Positions 1-7,145 of a DNA stretch of 32,313 nucleotides are shown here, piece after piece (the first letter of the stretch is position 1; each line of letters opens with the position of its first letter). This stretch comes from Oceanicola sp. S124 (GTDB taxonomy: Bacteria; Pseudomonadota; Alphaproteobacteria; Rhodobacterales; Rhodobacteraceae). The stretch covers positions 1 through 32,313 of the forward strand of contig NZ_AFPM01000308.1 of assembly GCF_000220565.1 (NCBI RefSeq). Direction: 5' to 3'. The notes beneath the pieces were generated by a model. The model was not told the origin of the DNA, made no database searches, and worked only from the letters and a program-made list of their open reading frames with translations. Position numbers and translations under genes: made by a program.

Positions 1-785
1 GAGAGCTGCGCCCAGAGCGGATCGGCCAGAATGTCCTCGGCCATGGCGTCCCCCTTGCCGTCGCCGGAGTCATAGGTCAGCCAGATCAGCTGGTCCGCAT
101 CCATGTCCGGGATGCTCTCGGCGCCGACCGCCACGGACAGCCCCGGACCATCTTGCGGCGCAGGGCGGGCAAAGCCGACATCGGCCAGCACATGGCCCAG
201 GAAGCTGCCCGCCTGGTAGAGATAGGTCTGCCCCGGCACGAAGCGCACCACCGAGACGCTTTCTGCGGTCCGTTCGCCGAGCGCCTCGCGCAGGGCCGCC
301 ACGCGGGTTTCATAGGACGCCAGGGCCGCCTCCCCTGCCTCGGCGCGGCCAAGCGCGCCGGTCACGAAGCGGAAGTTCTCCTTCCAGTCGCCGATCCCCT
401 CGATCATCACGCTGGGAGCAATGGCCGAAAGCTGCGGATAGATCTCTTCGTCGCGCTTGCGGCTGCCGATGATCAGGTCGGGCGCAAGCACCGCCACGGA
501 CTCGAGGTTCACCGCCAGCTCGGTGCCCAGCACCTGCGCCCCCGCCAGCCGGTCGCCGAGGTGGGGATACCAGGGTTCGCCATACCACGAGGCGGGTGCC
601 CCGACCGGGCTGACCCCGACCGCAAGGGCGGCCTCGGTGGTCTCGTTGGTCAGGGTAACCACCCGTTCCGGGGCCGCCGGCACGGTGGTCTCACCCATGG
701 CATGGGCAATGGTCTGATCGGCAAGGGCCGGTCCCGAGACCAGCAGGGCGCCGGTGACGAACAGGGCGCGGGGCGTAAGCTTCAT
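1..785 (-). CDS. Ferric-siderophore ABC transporter substrate-binding protein (partial, C-terminus off the left edge)
   Basis: About 261 codons read from ATG at 785 with no stop before the window edge. Residues 1-22 form a signal peptide with a short basic start, a hydrophobic core and an ALA end, so the protein is periplasmic. The body fits the Peripla_BP_2 (FecB/FepB) fold: an opening APERVVTL strand, then VAVLAPDLIIGSRKRDEEIY and an AIAPSVM segment, as in iron(III)-siderophore and cobalamin binding proteins. It would deliver a ferric chelate to an inner-membrane permease and ATPase that must lie to the left, if present. The start is backed by a purine-rich GGAGGACTCCC leader. The family is clear; the ligand cannot be told from sequence. 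Confidence 0.85.
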   Translation of the reverse strand, partial: MKLTPRALFVTGALLVSGPALADQTIAHAMGETTVPAAPERVVTLTNETTEAALAVGVSPVGAPASWYGEPWYPHLGDRLAGAQVLGTELAVNLESVAVLAPDLIIGSRKRDEEIYPQLSAIAPSVMIEGIGDWKENFRFVTGALGRAEAGEAALASYETRVAALREALGERTAESVSVVRFVPGQTYLYQAGSFLGHVLADVGFARPAPQDGPGLSVAVGAESIPDMDADQLIWLTYDSGDGKGDAMAEDILADPLWAQL

Positions 786-893
786 GGGAGTCCTCCGAAG
801 TTGCGGACCCGCGGAAGCCACCACCGCAGACAGCCGCCCGGCACCGCGCCAGGGCATCGCAACAGGGCTGCGGCAGGCGCAGGTCTCGCCCTT

Positions 894-906
894 CGACGTA
901 AATTAC
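894..906 (-). promoter_or_regulatory. AT-rich promoter-proximal motif upstream of the siderophore binding protein
   Basis: In an otherwise GC-rich leader, the minus strand reads GTAATTTACGTCG. A TTGACT hexamer lies 12 bases before the TAATTT on the same strand and could serve as a -35 element. The motif nearly repeats upstream of the TonB receptor (GTAATTTAGTCG at 12083-12094). This suggests a shared iron-responsive site, but no known Fur, Irr or RirA consensus is matched exactly. Confidence 0.3.
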
Positions 907-963
907 CCGAGCATTTCAGTCAAGAACATCCCCCACCCGCGGCAGGGGACGTGACACGGCCTT

Positions 964-1647
964 TCAGACAGGCTCGGGCGCGGTCAGCAGCCGGTGCGCG
1001 ATGGACTTCGCCTCGCGCAGGTGCTCTTCCACTGCCGCGAGGGCAGCCTGGGGATCCTGAGCAATGATCGCCGTGCAGATGGCCTGCATGTGCTGAGGGC
1101 CCGGCAACTCTCGGTTGTCGCTGGTCAGGGTCAGGATCCGCAGCCGCGAGATGCGCCCGTTCAGGCGCTGCACGATCTCCCAGGCGATATTGTGCCGCGC
1201 GCCCTCGAAGATCAGCCCGTAGAACCGCGTCGCGGCCTTGAACAGCGCCCCCGGCGCCTGCTCCTGCCCGGCGTGCTGCAGGGTGGCCAGCGCGGCGGTC
1301 AGCCGGTCCGCCAGTTCGGGCGTCATGTTGCGCGCGCAGGCCATGGCCGCCGCGGTCTCGAGCTTGAGGCGGATGTCGTAGATCTGCTGGGCGTCCTCCC
1401 AGCTCATCTCCGACACGATGGGGCCGCGATTGGGCACATGGGTGACCAGCCCCTCGGCATCCAGGTAGCGCAGGGTTTCCCGCACCACCGTCCGCGACAC
1501 GCCCAGCTGTTCGCAGAGCACCCTTTCCACAAGCCGGTCCCCCGGCTTGAAGACACCGTCGATGATCGCATCCCGAAGCCTCTCGAGGACGACATCCCGC
1601 AGCGTTGTCGGCTGCTGTTCGATTTTGCTGAGCCCAATATCTGACAT
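964..1647 (-). CDS. GntR-family transcriptional regulator, FCD (FadR-like) subfamily
   Basis: A 227-residue regulator. Residues about 15-80 form the GntR winged helix (LRDVVLERLRDAIIDGVFKP, then LVERVLCEQLGVSRTVVRETL, then a GLV wing). Residues about 90-215 form the all-helical FCD ligand domain. FCD domains usually bind a metal through an Asp, a His in an FH pair and two further His; here the FH position reads FY, while QHMQAI and EEHL keep the other two. The effector is probably a small organic acid or a pathway intermediate. The gene diverges from the DUF1185/hydrolase/dehydrogenase operon with about 106 bases between starts, the usual arrangement for an autoregulated local repressor, so it probably controls that operon. 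ATG at 1647 opens the protein in a typical way for the family. Confidence 0.88.
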   Translation of the reverse strand: MSDIGLSKIEQQPTTLRDVVLERLRDAIIDGVFKPGDRLVERVLCEQLGVSRTVVRETLRYLDAEGLVTHVPNRGPIVSEMSWEDAQQIYDIRLKLETAAAMACARNMTPELADRLTAALATLQHAGQEQAPGALFKAATRFYGLIFEGARHNIAWEIVQRLNGRISRLRILTLTSDNRELPGPQHMQAICTAIIAQDPQAALAAVEEHLREAKSIAHRLLTAPEPV

Positions 1648-1682
1648 GCGATCTGGATATCAGCCTCTGATCGGCTCAACAA

Positions 1683-1706
1683 GATTGTTTGTACGATTGT
1701 ATTACG
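1683..1706. promoter_or_regulatory. Candidate GntR operator: two adjacent 12-base direct repeats
   Basis: GATTGTTTGTAC (1683-1694) is followed directly by GATTGTATTACG (1695-1706) in the AT-rich divergent interval between the GntR gene and the DUF1185 gene. The segment TTGTATTACGG also resembles the TNGT-N3-ACNA half-palindrome typical of FadR-subfamily regulators, with one mismatch. Position and composition suggest an operator; the assignment is an inference. Confidence 0.35.
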
Positions 1707-1753
1707 GTATTCCATCCTACAGTGAGACGATTCGACACCGATGGGAGCCGTGA

Positions 1754-2356
1754 ATGCCTGCTGAAATCCGAAAGACCCTGCTGCATGTCGAAACGACATG
1801 GATCGAAGGCGGCAAGGTGGCGCCCGTGCCGCTGAAGATGATCGCGGCCCTGGCCGTGATCCGGAACCCCTGGGCGGGTCAGGGCTTTGTCGAGGATCTG
1901 CGCCCCGCCATCCTGGACTGCGCGCCCGGCCTGGGCGCCCTGCTCACCGGGATGGTGCTTGAGGCCGCCGGGGGCGGCGACAAGGTGGAAGGCTACGGCA
2001 AGGCAGCCATCGTCGGCGTCAACGGCGAAGTCGAGCACGCCTCAGGCCTGATCCACACCCTGCGCTTCGGCAATCACTACCGCGAGGCGGTCGGGGCCAA
2101 GTCCTACCTGGCCTTCACCAACACCCGCGGCCCGGCCAATGCCTCTTTGCAGATCCCGCTGATGGACAAGAACGACGGCGGGCGCCGCAGCCACTACCTG
2201 ACCATCCAGCTCTCGGTCGCGGATGCCCCGGCCCCGGACGAGATCGTCGTGGCCCTTGGCGCCTCCGTCGGGGGCCGCCCGCATCACCGTATCGGCGACC
2301 GTTACCAGGATCTGAAGGAACTCGGGCATGACCTTGAAAACCCTGCCTCTGTCTGA
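1754..2356 (+). CDS. DUF1185 (AA_synth, amino acid synthesis family) protein
   Basis: A 200-residue soluble protein of the AA_synth/DUF1185 family. Family-typical segments are LLHVETTWIEGGK near the start, the middle stretch EGYGKAAIVGVNGEVEHASG, and the C-terminal VVALGASVGGRPHHRIGDRY. Structures of family members exist, but no reaction has been firmly assigned as far as I know, and the 'amino acid synthesis' name is a database label. Start at ATG 1754 follows a GGGAG ribosome site. The 3' end overlaps the next gene by 29 bases, so the two are probably translated together. It is first in an operon with a hydrolase, two dehydrogenases and an amino-acid-type importer, which suggests a step in breakdown of an amino or amide compound (inference). 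Confidence 0.8.
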   Translation: MPAEIRKTLLHVETTWIEGGKVAPVPLKMIAALAVIRNPWAGQGFVEDLRPAILDCAPGLGALLTGMVLEAAGGGDKVEGYGKAAIVGVNGEVEHASGLIHTLRFGNHYREAVGAKSYLAFTNTRGPANASLQIPLMDKNDGGRRSHYLTIQLSVADAPAPDEIVVALGASVGGRPHHRIGDRYQDLKELGHDLENPASV

Positions 2357-3140
2357 GGACGGCGCCGTCCTGTCCTACCGGGACGAGGGCTCTGGCGCGC
2401 CGCTGGTGCTGATCCATGGCGTCGGCATGCAGTCCGCCGCCTGGGCACCGCAGTTTCCCGCCCTGTCGCGGCGCTGCCGCGTGCTGGCACTGGACATGCC
2501 CGGCCATGGCGGCAGCAGCCCCCTGCCCGCCGGCGCCGAGCTGCCCGACTTCGTTGCCTGGCTGGACCGTGCGCTTGGCGCGCTGGATCTTGGACCGGTC
2601 AGCCTGGCGGGCCATTCGATGGGTGCCCTGATCGCCGGCGGCTATACCGTCACCCACCCCGAGAAGGTCGCCCGCGTGGCCCTCCTGAACGGCGTCTTCC
2701 GGCGCAGCCCCGAGGCCCGCGCCGCCGTCGAGGCCCGCGCTGCCGAACTGCATGCCGGGGATGTCGATGCCGCCGCCCCGCTGCTGCGCTGGTTCGGCGA
2801 AGACCGCGACCACCTTGCCGCCCGCGAAAGCGTCGCGGGCTGGCTGGCCGAGGTCTCGCCCCGGGGCTATGCCACCGCCTATGGCGCCTTCTCGCGCGGC
2901 GACGACATCTATGCCGACCGCTTCGCCGCGATCCGCTGCCCGCTGCTGGCACTGACCGGCGACCAGGATCCGAATTCGACCCCCGCCATGGCGCGCGCCA
3001 TGGCCGATGCCGCCCCCGAGGGGCGCGCGCTGGTCATCGAGGGGCACCGCCACATGGTGAACCTGACCGCCCCGGACCGCGTCAGCCAGGCGCTGATCGA
3101 CTGGATGGAGACCCCCAGCACCGTCGAGGTCGCCTCATGA
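2328..3140 (+). CDS. Alpha/beta hydrolase
   Basis: A 270-residue cytoplasmic hydrolase of the alpha/beta fold. The oxyanion loop is LIHGVGM (about 28-34), the nucleophile elbow GHSMG puts the catalytic serine at 97, GDQDPNS gives the acid at about 214, and HMVNLTAP gives the histidine at about 242. This is the layout of carboxylesterase, lactonase and C-C hydrolase members of the family; the cap region (about 125-195) is unique and does not show the substrate. ATG at 2328 lies within the end of the DUF1185 gene after AAGGA. The stop overlaps the start of the aldehyde dehydrogenase (ATGA), marking a tight operon. It probably hydrolyses an ester, amide or lactone made from the imported substrate (inference). 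Confidence 0.88.
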   Translation: MTLKTLPLSEDGAVLSYRDEGSGAPLVLIHGVGMQSAAWAPQFPALSRRCRVLALDMPGHGGSSPLPAGAELPDFVAWLDRALGALDLGPVSLAGHSMGALIAGGYTVTHPEKVARVALLNGVFRRSPEARAAVEARAAELHAGDVDAAAPLLRWFGEDRDHLAARESVAGWLAEVSPRGYATAYGAFSRGDDIYADRFAAIRCPLLALTGDQDPNSTPAMARAMADAAPEGRALVIEGHRHMVNLTAPDRVSQALIDWMETPSTVEVAS

Positions 3141-4612
3141 GCCCCCTGCCCACCTTCCAGCTCTACATTGACGGCAGCTTCCGCGATGCGGGCGCCAGTT
3201 TCGACAGCCTCGACCCGGCGACCGGACAGCCCTGGGCACGGATGCCCGAGGCCCGCGCCGCCGAGGTCAACGCGGCCGTCGCCGCCGCCCGCCGCGCTTT
3301 CCAAGGTGCCGAATGGTCCGGGCTGAGCGCGGGACAGCGCGGCAAGCTGCTGCTGCGCCTTGCGGATCTGATCGAACAGAACGCCCCCCGACTGGCTGAA
3401 CTGGAGACCCGCGACACCGGCAAGATCATCCGCGAGACAAGTGCCCAGATCGCCTATGTGGCCGAATACTACCGCTACTACGCCGGGCTGGCGGACAAGA
3501 TCGAGGGGGCGCATCTGTCCATCGACAAGCCCGACATGGAGGTCTGGCTGCGCCGCGAGCCGCTTGGCGTGGTGGCGGCGGTGGTGCCCTGGAACTCGCA
3601 ACTGTTCCTCTCGGCGGTGAAGATCGGCCCGGCGCTGGCGGCGGGCTGCACCATGGTGCTCAAGGCCTCCGAGGACGGCCCCGCGCCGATGCTGGAATTC
3701 GCCCGGATCTTCGATCAGGCGGGCTTCCCGCCCGGGGTGCTGAACATCCTGACCGGCTTCGGACCCGACTGTGGTGCCGTGCTGACCAGCCATCCCGACA
3801 TCGACCATGTCGCCTTCACCGGCGGCCCCGAGGCCGGGCGGCAGATCCTGCGCAATTCGGCCGAGAATCTTGCCTCGACCTCGCTGGAGCTGGGCGGCAA
3901 GTCGCCCTTCCTCGTCTTCGAGGATGCCGACATCGACTCGGCGGTGAATGCCCAGATTTCCGGCATCTTCGCCGCCACCGGGCAAAGCTGTGTCGCTGGC
4001 TCTCGGCTGCTGGTGCAGAACCGGATCCGCGCCGAGTTCCTCGACCGGCTGCGCGAGAAGGCGGGCCGCATCAGCATCGGCAGCCCGGCCGAGATGGGCA
4101 CCGAGATGGGCCCGCTCTGCACCCTGCGCCAGCGTGACCGGGCCGAGGCGCTCTGCGCCCGCTCGGTTGCGGAAGGCGCGCGGCTGGTGACCGGCGGGGA
4201 GGCCATCGCCGGGGCGGGGTTCTATTTCCCTCCGACCATCCTCGATTGCACCGACGCCCCCGCAGCCCCCTGCCTGCGCGAGGAATTCTTCGCCCCGGTG
4301 CTGTCGGTGCAGGGCTTCGACACCGAGGCCGAGGCGCTGGCGCTGGCCAATGACACCGCCTATGGGCTGGCCTCGGGCGTCTTCACCCGCGACCTGACCC
4401 GGGCGCACCGGATGATCCGCGGTATCCGTGCCGGGGTGGTCTGGGTGAACACCTACCGCGCCGTCAGCCCGATGGCTCCCTTCGGCGGCCACGGCCTTTC
4501 CGGGCATGGCCGCGAAGGCGGGCTGGCCGCGGCGCTGGATTACACGAAGATCAAGACGGTCTGGCTGCGCACCAGCGATGCCCCGATCCCGGATCCCTTC
4601 GTGATGCGTTGA
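3137..4612 (+). CDS. NAD(P)-dependent aldehyde dehydrogenase
   Basis: A 491-residue member of the aldehyde dehydrogenase superfamily at full family length. The cofactor-binding N-terminal half has PWNSQ (Asn 153) and VLKASED (Lys 176, where most members read KP.E). FTGG and ELGGKSP (general base Glu 251) follow, and the catalytic cysteine is Cys 285 in GQSCVAGSR. The C-terminal half has EEFFAPVL and the oligomerisation tail. It oxidises an aldehyde to an acid; the aldehyde could be made by the iron alcohol dehydrogenase at the end of the same operon. The start overlaps the hydrolase stop by four bases. Substrate is not predictable; closest in style to betaine-aldehyde and semialdehyde dehydrogenases. 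Confidence 0.93.
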   Translation: MSPLPTFQLYIDGSFRDAGASFDSLDPATGQPWARMPEARAAEVNAAVAAARRAFQGAEWSGLSAGQRGKLLLRLADLIEQNAPRLAELETRDTGKIIRETSAQIAYVAEYYRYYAGLADKIEGAHLSIDKPDMEVWLRREPLGVVAAVVPWNSQLFLSAVKIGPALAAGCTMVLKASEDGPAPMLEFARIFDQAGFPPGVLNILTGFGPDCGAVLTSHPDIDHVAFTGGPEAGRQILRNSAENLASTSLELGGKSPFLVFEDADIDSAVNAQISGIFAATGQSCVAGSRLLVQNRIRAEFLDRLREKAGRISIGSPAEMGTEMGPLCTLRQRDRAEALCARSVAEGARLVTGGEAIAGAGFYFPPTILDCTDAPAAPCLREEFFAPVLSVQGFDTEAEALALANDTAYGLASGVFTRDLTRAHRMIRGIRAGVVWVNTYRAVSPMAPFGGHGLSGHGREGGLAAALDYTKIKTVWLRTSDAPIPDPFVMR

Positions 4613-4733
4613 GCTTTCCCGACAAATCTGCCTCCATGGAAAAGGAGTTTACCCCGAAGAAACATCATCCCCTCCCGACGAACAGAGTTCCCAAGAAGAA
4701 CAAGAACCAGCTTCAAACCAACAGGAAATGATC

Positions 4734-5567
4734 ATGAACAGAACTCCCCGCACCCTTGCCTTCGCCCTTCTGGCCTCGACCGCGCTGGCAACCGCCGCGC
4801 AGGCGCAGGAGTGCACCACCACCATCGACGATGCGTTGCTGACCGAGCCGGGCAAGCTGACCATGGCGGTCAGCCCGACCCTGCCGCCGATGGCCTATGC
4901 CGATTCCGAAGGCACCCTGAAGGGCCTGCGCATCGAACTGGGCGCCGAGATCGCCAAGCGCCTCTGCCTCGAGGCCGACTTCATCTCGACCGAGTATGCC
5001 ACCATGGTGCCCGGCTTGCAGGGCGGTCGCTGGGACCTGATCGATGCCGGCCTCTTCGTCACCCCCGAGCGGCTCGAGATCATGTACATGATCCCCTACG
5101 AGAACCTCGCCATCTCGATCTCGACCACCCCCGGCGACAGCTCGATCCAGGGCATCGAGGACCTTTCCGGCAAGCGCGTCAGCACCGACATCGGCGGCTA
5201 TGCCGAACGCAAGATGCGCGAGCTGAACGCCGAGTTCGAGGCCAAGGGCATGGAGCCGATCGACATCGCGCTGTTCGACAACTACGCGACCGTCTACCAG
5301 GCCCTGCGCGCCGGTCAGGTCGAGGCCGCGGTCTCGATCGACCCGGTGGCCAAGCTCTACAAGGAAACCGGCGAATTCGACCATGCGATCGGCGGGCTAT
5401 ACGCCACGCCCGGCTCGCTCTCCTTCGGCAGCACCGAGATCGCCGAGCCGGTGACCAAGGTCATGCAGGAGATGAACGCCGACGGCTGGCTGCCTGCCCT
5501 CATGGAAAGCTACGGCGTCAGCCAGGCCGATGACGGCGCAATCCAGCTGAAGGGCCCCGGCCTCTGA
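4734..5567 (+). CDS. Polar-amino-acid ABC transporter substrate-binding protein (SBP_bac_3)
   Basis: A 277-residue periplasmic binding protein. Residues 1-24 are a signal peptide with a likely cut after AQA. The mature part has two lobes of the polar amino acid (PAAT) family, as in GlnH and HisJ. The two residues that hold the alpha-carboxylate and alpha-amino groups in such proteins appear kept: Arg 113 in VTPER and Asp 203 in SIDP. The ligand therefore probably carries an amino-acid head group. ATG at 4728 is in frame, but the AGGAA ribosome site (4723-4727) is better spaced for ATG at 4734, so the latter is preferred. About 120 A-rich bases separate it from the dehydrogenase. Confidence 0.87.
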   Translation: MNRTPRTLAFALLASTALATAAQAQECTTTIDDALLTEPGKLTMAVSPTLPPMAYADSEGTLKGLRIELGAEIAKRLCLEADFISTEYATMVPGLQGGRWDLIDAGLFVTPERLEIMYMIPYENLAISISTTPGDSSIQGIEDLSGKRVSTDIGGYAERKMRELNAEFEAKGMEPIDIALFDNYATVYQALRAGQVEAAVSIDPVAKLYKETGEFDHAIGGLYATPGSLSFGSTEIAEPVTKVMQEMNADGWLPALMESYGVSQADDGAIQLKGPGL

Positions 5568-5596
5568 TCTGCCGCCCCCCGGCGACTGTTCCCGAC

Positions 5597-5620
5597 ACTC
5601 GGGCCGATACTCGGGCCGAT
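5597..5620 (+). repeat. Two tandem copies of a 12-base unit
   Basis: ACTCGGGCCGAT occurs at 5597-5608 and again at 5609-5620, and a third copy appears to begin (ACT at 5621) before the sequence diverges. It lies between the binding-protein gene and the permease gene, just before a strong hairpin. It may be simple slippage duplication. Confidence 0.6.
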
Positions 5621-5624
5621 ACTG

Positions 5625-5649
5625 GGGGGCGCGGATCCACCGCGCCCCC
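5625..5649 (+). promoter_or_regulatory. Intercistronic hairpin between binding protein and permease
   Basis: GGGGGCGCGG, a five-base ATCCA loop and CCGCGCCCCC form a perfect ten-pair stem. No T-run follows, so it is not a full intrinsic terminator. Such hairpins after the binding-protein gene of ABC operons often stabilise the upstream mRNA or attenuate transcription, giving more binding protein than permease. That role is inferred from position. Confidence 0.6.
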
Positions 5650-5694
5650 ACCCCCTGCCCGCGCGACACCGCGCACCGTCATGAGGAGACGAAC

Positions 5695-6390
5695 GTGAAA
5701 GGCTGGAACTGGGACGGGTTCTTCGACTACCTGACCAACACCTACATGCTGGAAGGCGCCGCCGTGACGCTGGGCCTCACCATCGCGGCGATGAGCCTTG
5801 GCCTCGTCGCGGGCTGCGTCGTGGCGCTGATGCGGATGAGCCCCTTCCGCGTCCTCAGCAGCATCGCCTACTTCTACACCTGGCTGATCCGCGGCACGCC
5901 GCTGCTGGTGCAGCTGATCATCATCTACACCGGCCTGCCGCAGCTCGGCATCAAGTTCTCGGTGCTGGAATCGACGCTGATCGGCCTGGTGATCAACGAG
6001 GCGGCCTATCTCTCCGAGATCATCCGCGCCGGCATCAGCTCCGTGCCCAAGGGCCAGACCAATGCCGCCCGCGCGATTGGCATGACCGAGATCCAGAAGA
6101 TGCGCTACATCATCGCCCCGCAGGCGGCGCGCATCATCATTCCGCCGCTCGGCAACTCGGTGAACGGCTGCCTGAAGACCACCTCGATCGCCTCGGTGAT
6201 CTCGATGGAAGAGCTGCTGCGCCGCACCCAGGTGCTGATCCAGGAAAAGTTCATGGTGCTCGAACTCTTCGTCGTCGCCGCGCTCTACTACCTCGTGATG
6301 ACCACGGTCTGGGACCTGATCCAGCGCCGGATCGAGCGGCACTTCGGCCGGGGGTACGACATCAAGGCCGATACGGCCACGCAACGCTGA
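5695..6390 (+). CDS. Polar-amino-acid ABC transporter permease (HisM/GlnP type)
   Basis: A 231-residue inner-membrane permease. It starts at GTG 5695 after a GAGGAG site; an ATG at 5681 meets a stop after five codons and is excluded. Hydrophobic segments begin at about residue 17 (AAVTLGLTIAAMSLGLVAGC). The EAA loop that docks the ATPase reads EAAYLSEIIRAGISSVPKGQ, with the typical NAARAIGM after it. Families of this type work as homodimers or as two different permeases; only one permease gene is present here, so a homodimer is likely unless a partner is encoded elsewhere. It lies between the binding protein and the ATPase. Confidence 0.92.
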   Translation: MKGWNWDGFFDYLTNTYMLEGAAVTLGLTIAAMSLGLVAGCVVALMRMSPFRVLSSIAYFYTWLIRGTPLLVQLIIIYTGLPQLGIKFSVLESTLIGLVINEAAYLSEIIRAGISSVPKGQTNAARAIGMTEIQKMRYIIAPQAARIIIPPLGNSVNGCLKTTSIASVISMEELLRRTQVLIQEKFMVLELFVVAALYYLVMTTVWDLIQRRIERHFGRGYDIKADTATQR

Positions 6391-6403
6391 GGAGAGAGAG
6401 ACC

Positions 6404-7144
6404 ATGCAACCGATGATCGTTCTCGAAGATGTCGACAAGTGGTACGGCAGCAACTTCCAGGTCCTCAAGTCCTGTTCGCTGACCGTCTCGCCCGGTGAGG
6501 TCGTGGTGATCTGCGGCCCCTCCGGCTCGGGCAAGTCGACGTTGATCAAATGCGTCAACGGACTGGAGCCGGTGCAGGGTGGCCGGATCACCGTCAAGGA
6601 CATGGAGGTGACCGGCGGCCGGACCGACCTGCCCAAGCTGCGCTCTCATGTGGGGATGGTGTTCCAGCACTTCGACCTGTTCCCGCACATGACGGTGACG
6701 GAAAACATCTGCATCGGCCAGACCCGGGTGCTGGGCCGCAGCCAGGCCGAGGCCGAGGCCAAGACCGCTGCCCTGCTGGAGCGGGTCGGCATGTCGGGCC
6801 ACGCGCACAAGTACCCGATCCAGCTTTCGGGCGGCCAGCAGCAGCGCATCGCTATCGCCCGCGCCCTGGCGATGGACCCGATTGCCCTGCTCTTCGACGA
6901 GCCAACCTCGGCGCTGGACCCCGAGATGATCAACGAGGTGCTCGACGTGATGGTCGAACTGGCGAAGGAGGGCATGACCATGATGGTGGTGACCCACGAG
7001 ATGGGCTTTGCCCGCAAGGTTGCCGACCGGGTGGTCTTCATGGATGGCGGCGAGGTTGTCGAGGATTCCCCCAAGGACGCCTTCTTCGCCTCTCCGAAGA
7101 GCCAGCGTGCCGTCGACTTCCTGTCCAAGATCCTGGCGCATTGA
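6404..7144 (+). CDS. Polar-amino-acid ABC transporter ATP-binding protein (GlnQ/HisP type)
   Basis: A 246-residue ATPase. Walker A is GPSGSGKST at 38-46, the Q-loop follows in GMVFQHFDLFPHMTV, the signature is LSGGQQQR, and Walker B is ALLFDEPTSALDPE, with an H-loop in VVTHEMGFA. All motifs are intact, so it should power the permease encoded just upstream. ATG at 6404 follows a GGAGAG site 13 bases after the permease stop. The next gene starts one base after this stop. The assignment to the PAAT family follows from length and the family-typical HFDLFPH and THEMGFA stretches. Confidence 0.95.
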   Translation: MQPMIVLEDVDKWYGSNFQVLKSCSLTVSPGEVVVICGPSGSGKSTLIKCVNGLEPVQGGRITVKDMEVTGGRTDLPKLRSHVGMVFQHFDLFPHMTVTENICIGQTRVLGRSQAEAEAKTAALLERVGMSGHAHKYPIQLSGGQQQRIAIARALAMDPIALLFDEPTSALDPEMINEVLDVMVELAKEGMTMMVVTHEMGFARKVADRVVFMDGGEVVEDSPKDAFFASPKSQRAVDFLSKILAH

Positions 7145-7145
7145 G

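Noticed and set aside
153-1067. 304-codon plus-strand frame at the left edge
   Set aside because: Opposes the siderophore binding protein, which has a proper signal peptide and fold.
2909-4507. 532-codon minus-strand frame opposite hydrolase and aldehyde dehydrogenase
   Set aside because: Antisense to two catalytically complete enzymes; no ribosome site or family.
5597-5620. Start of a CRISPR-like array
   Set aside because: Only two 12-base copies without spacers; also no cas genes in the window. The same holds for the triple repeat at 9872-9916.
7008-7145. Upstream extension of the iron alcohol dehydrogenase
   Set aside because: It would overlap the ATPase gene by 137 bases and adds residues unlike the family; ATG 7146 is the proper start.
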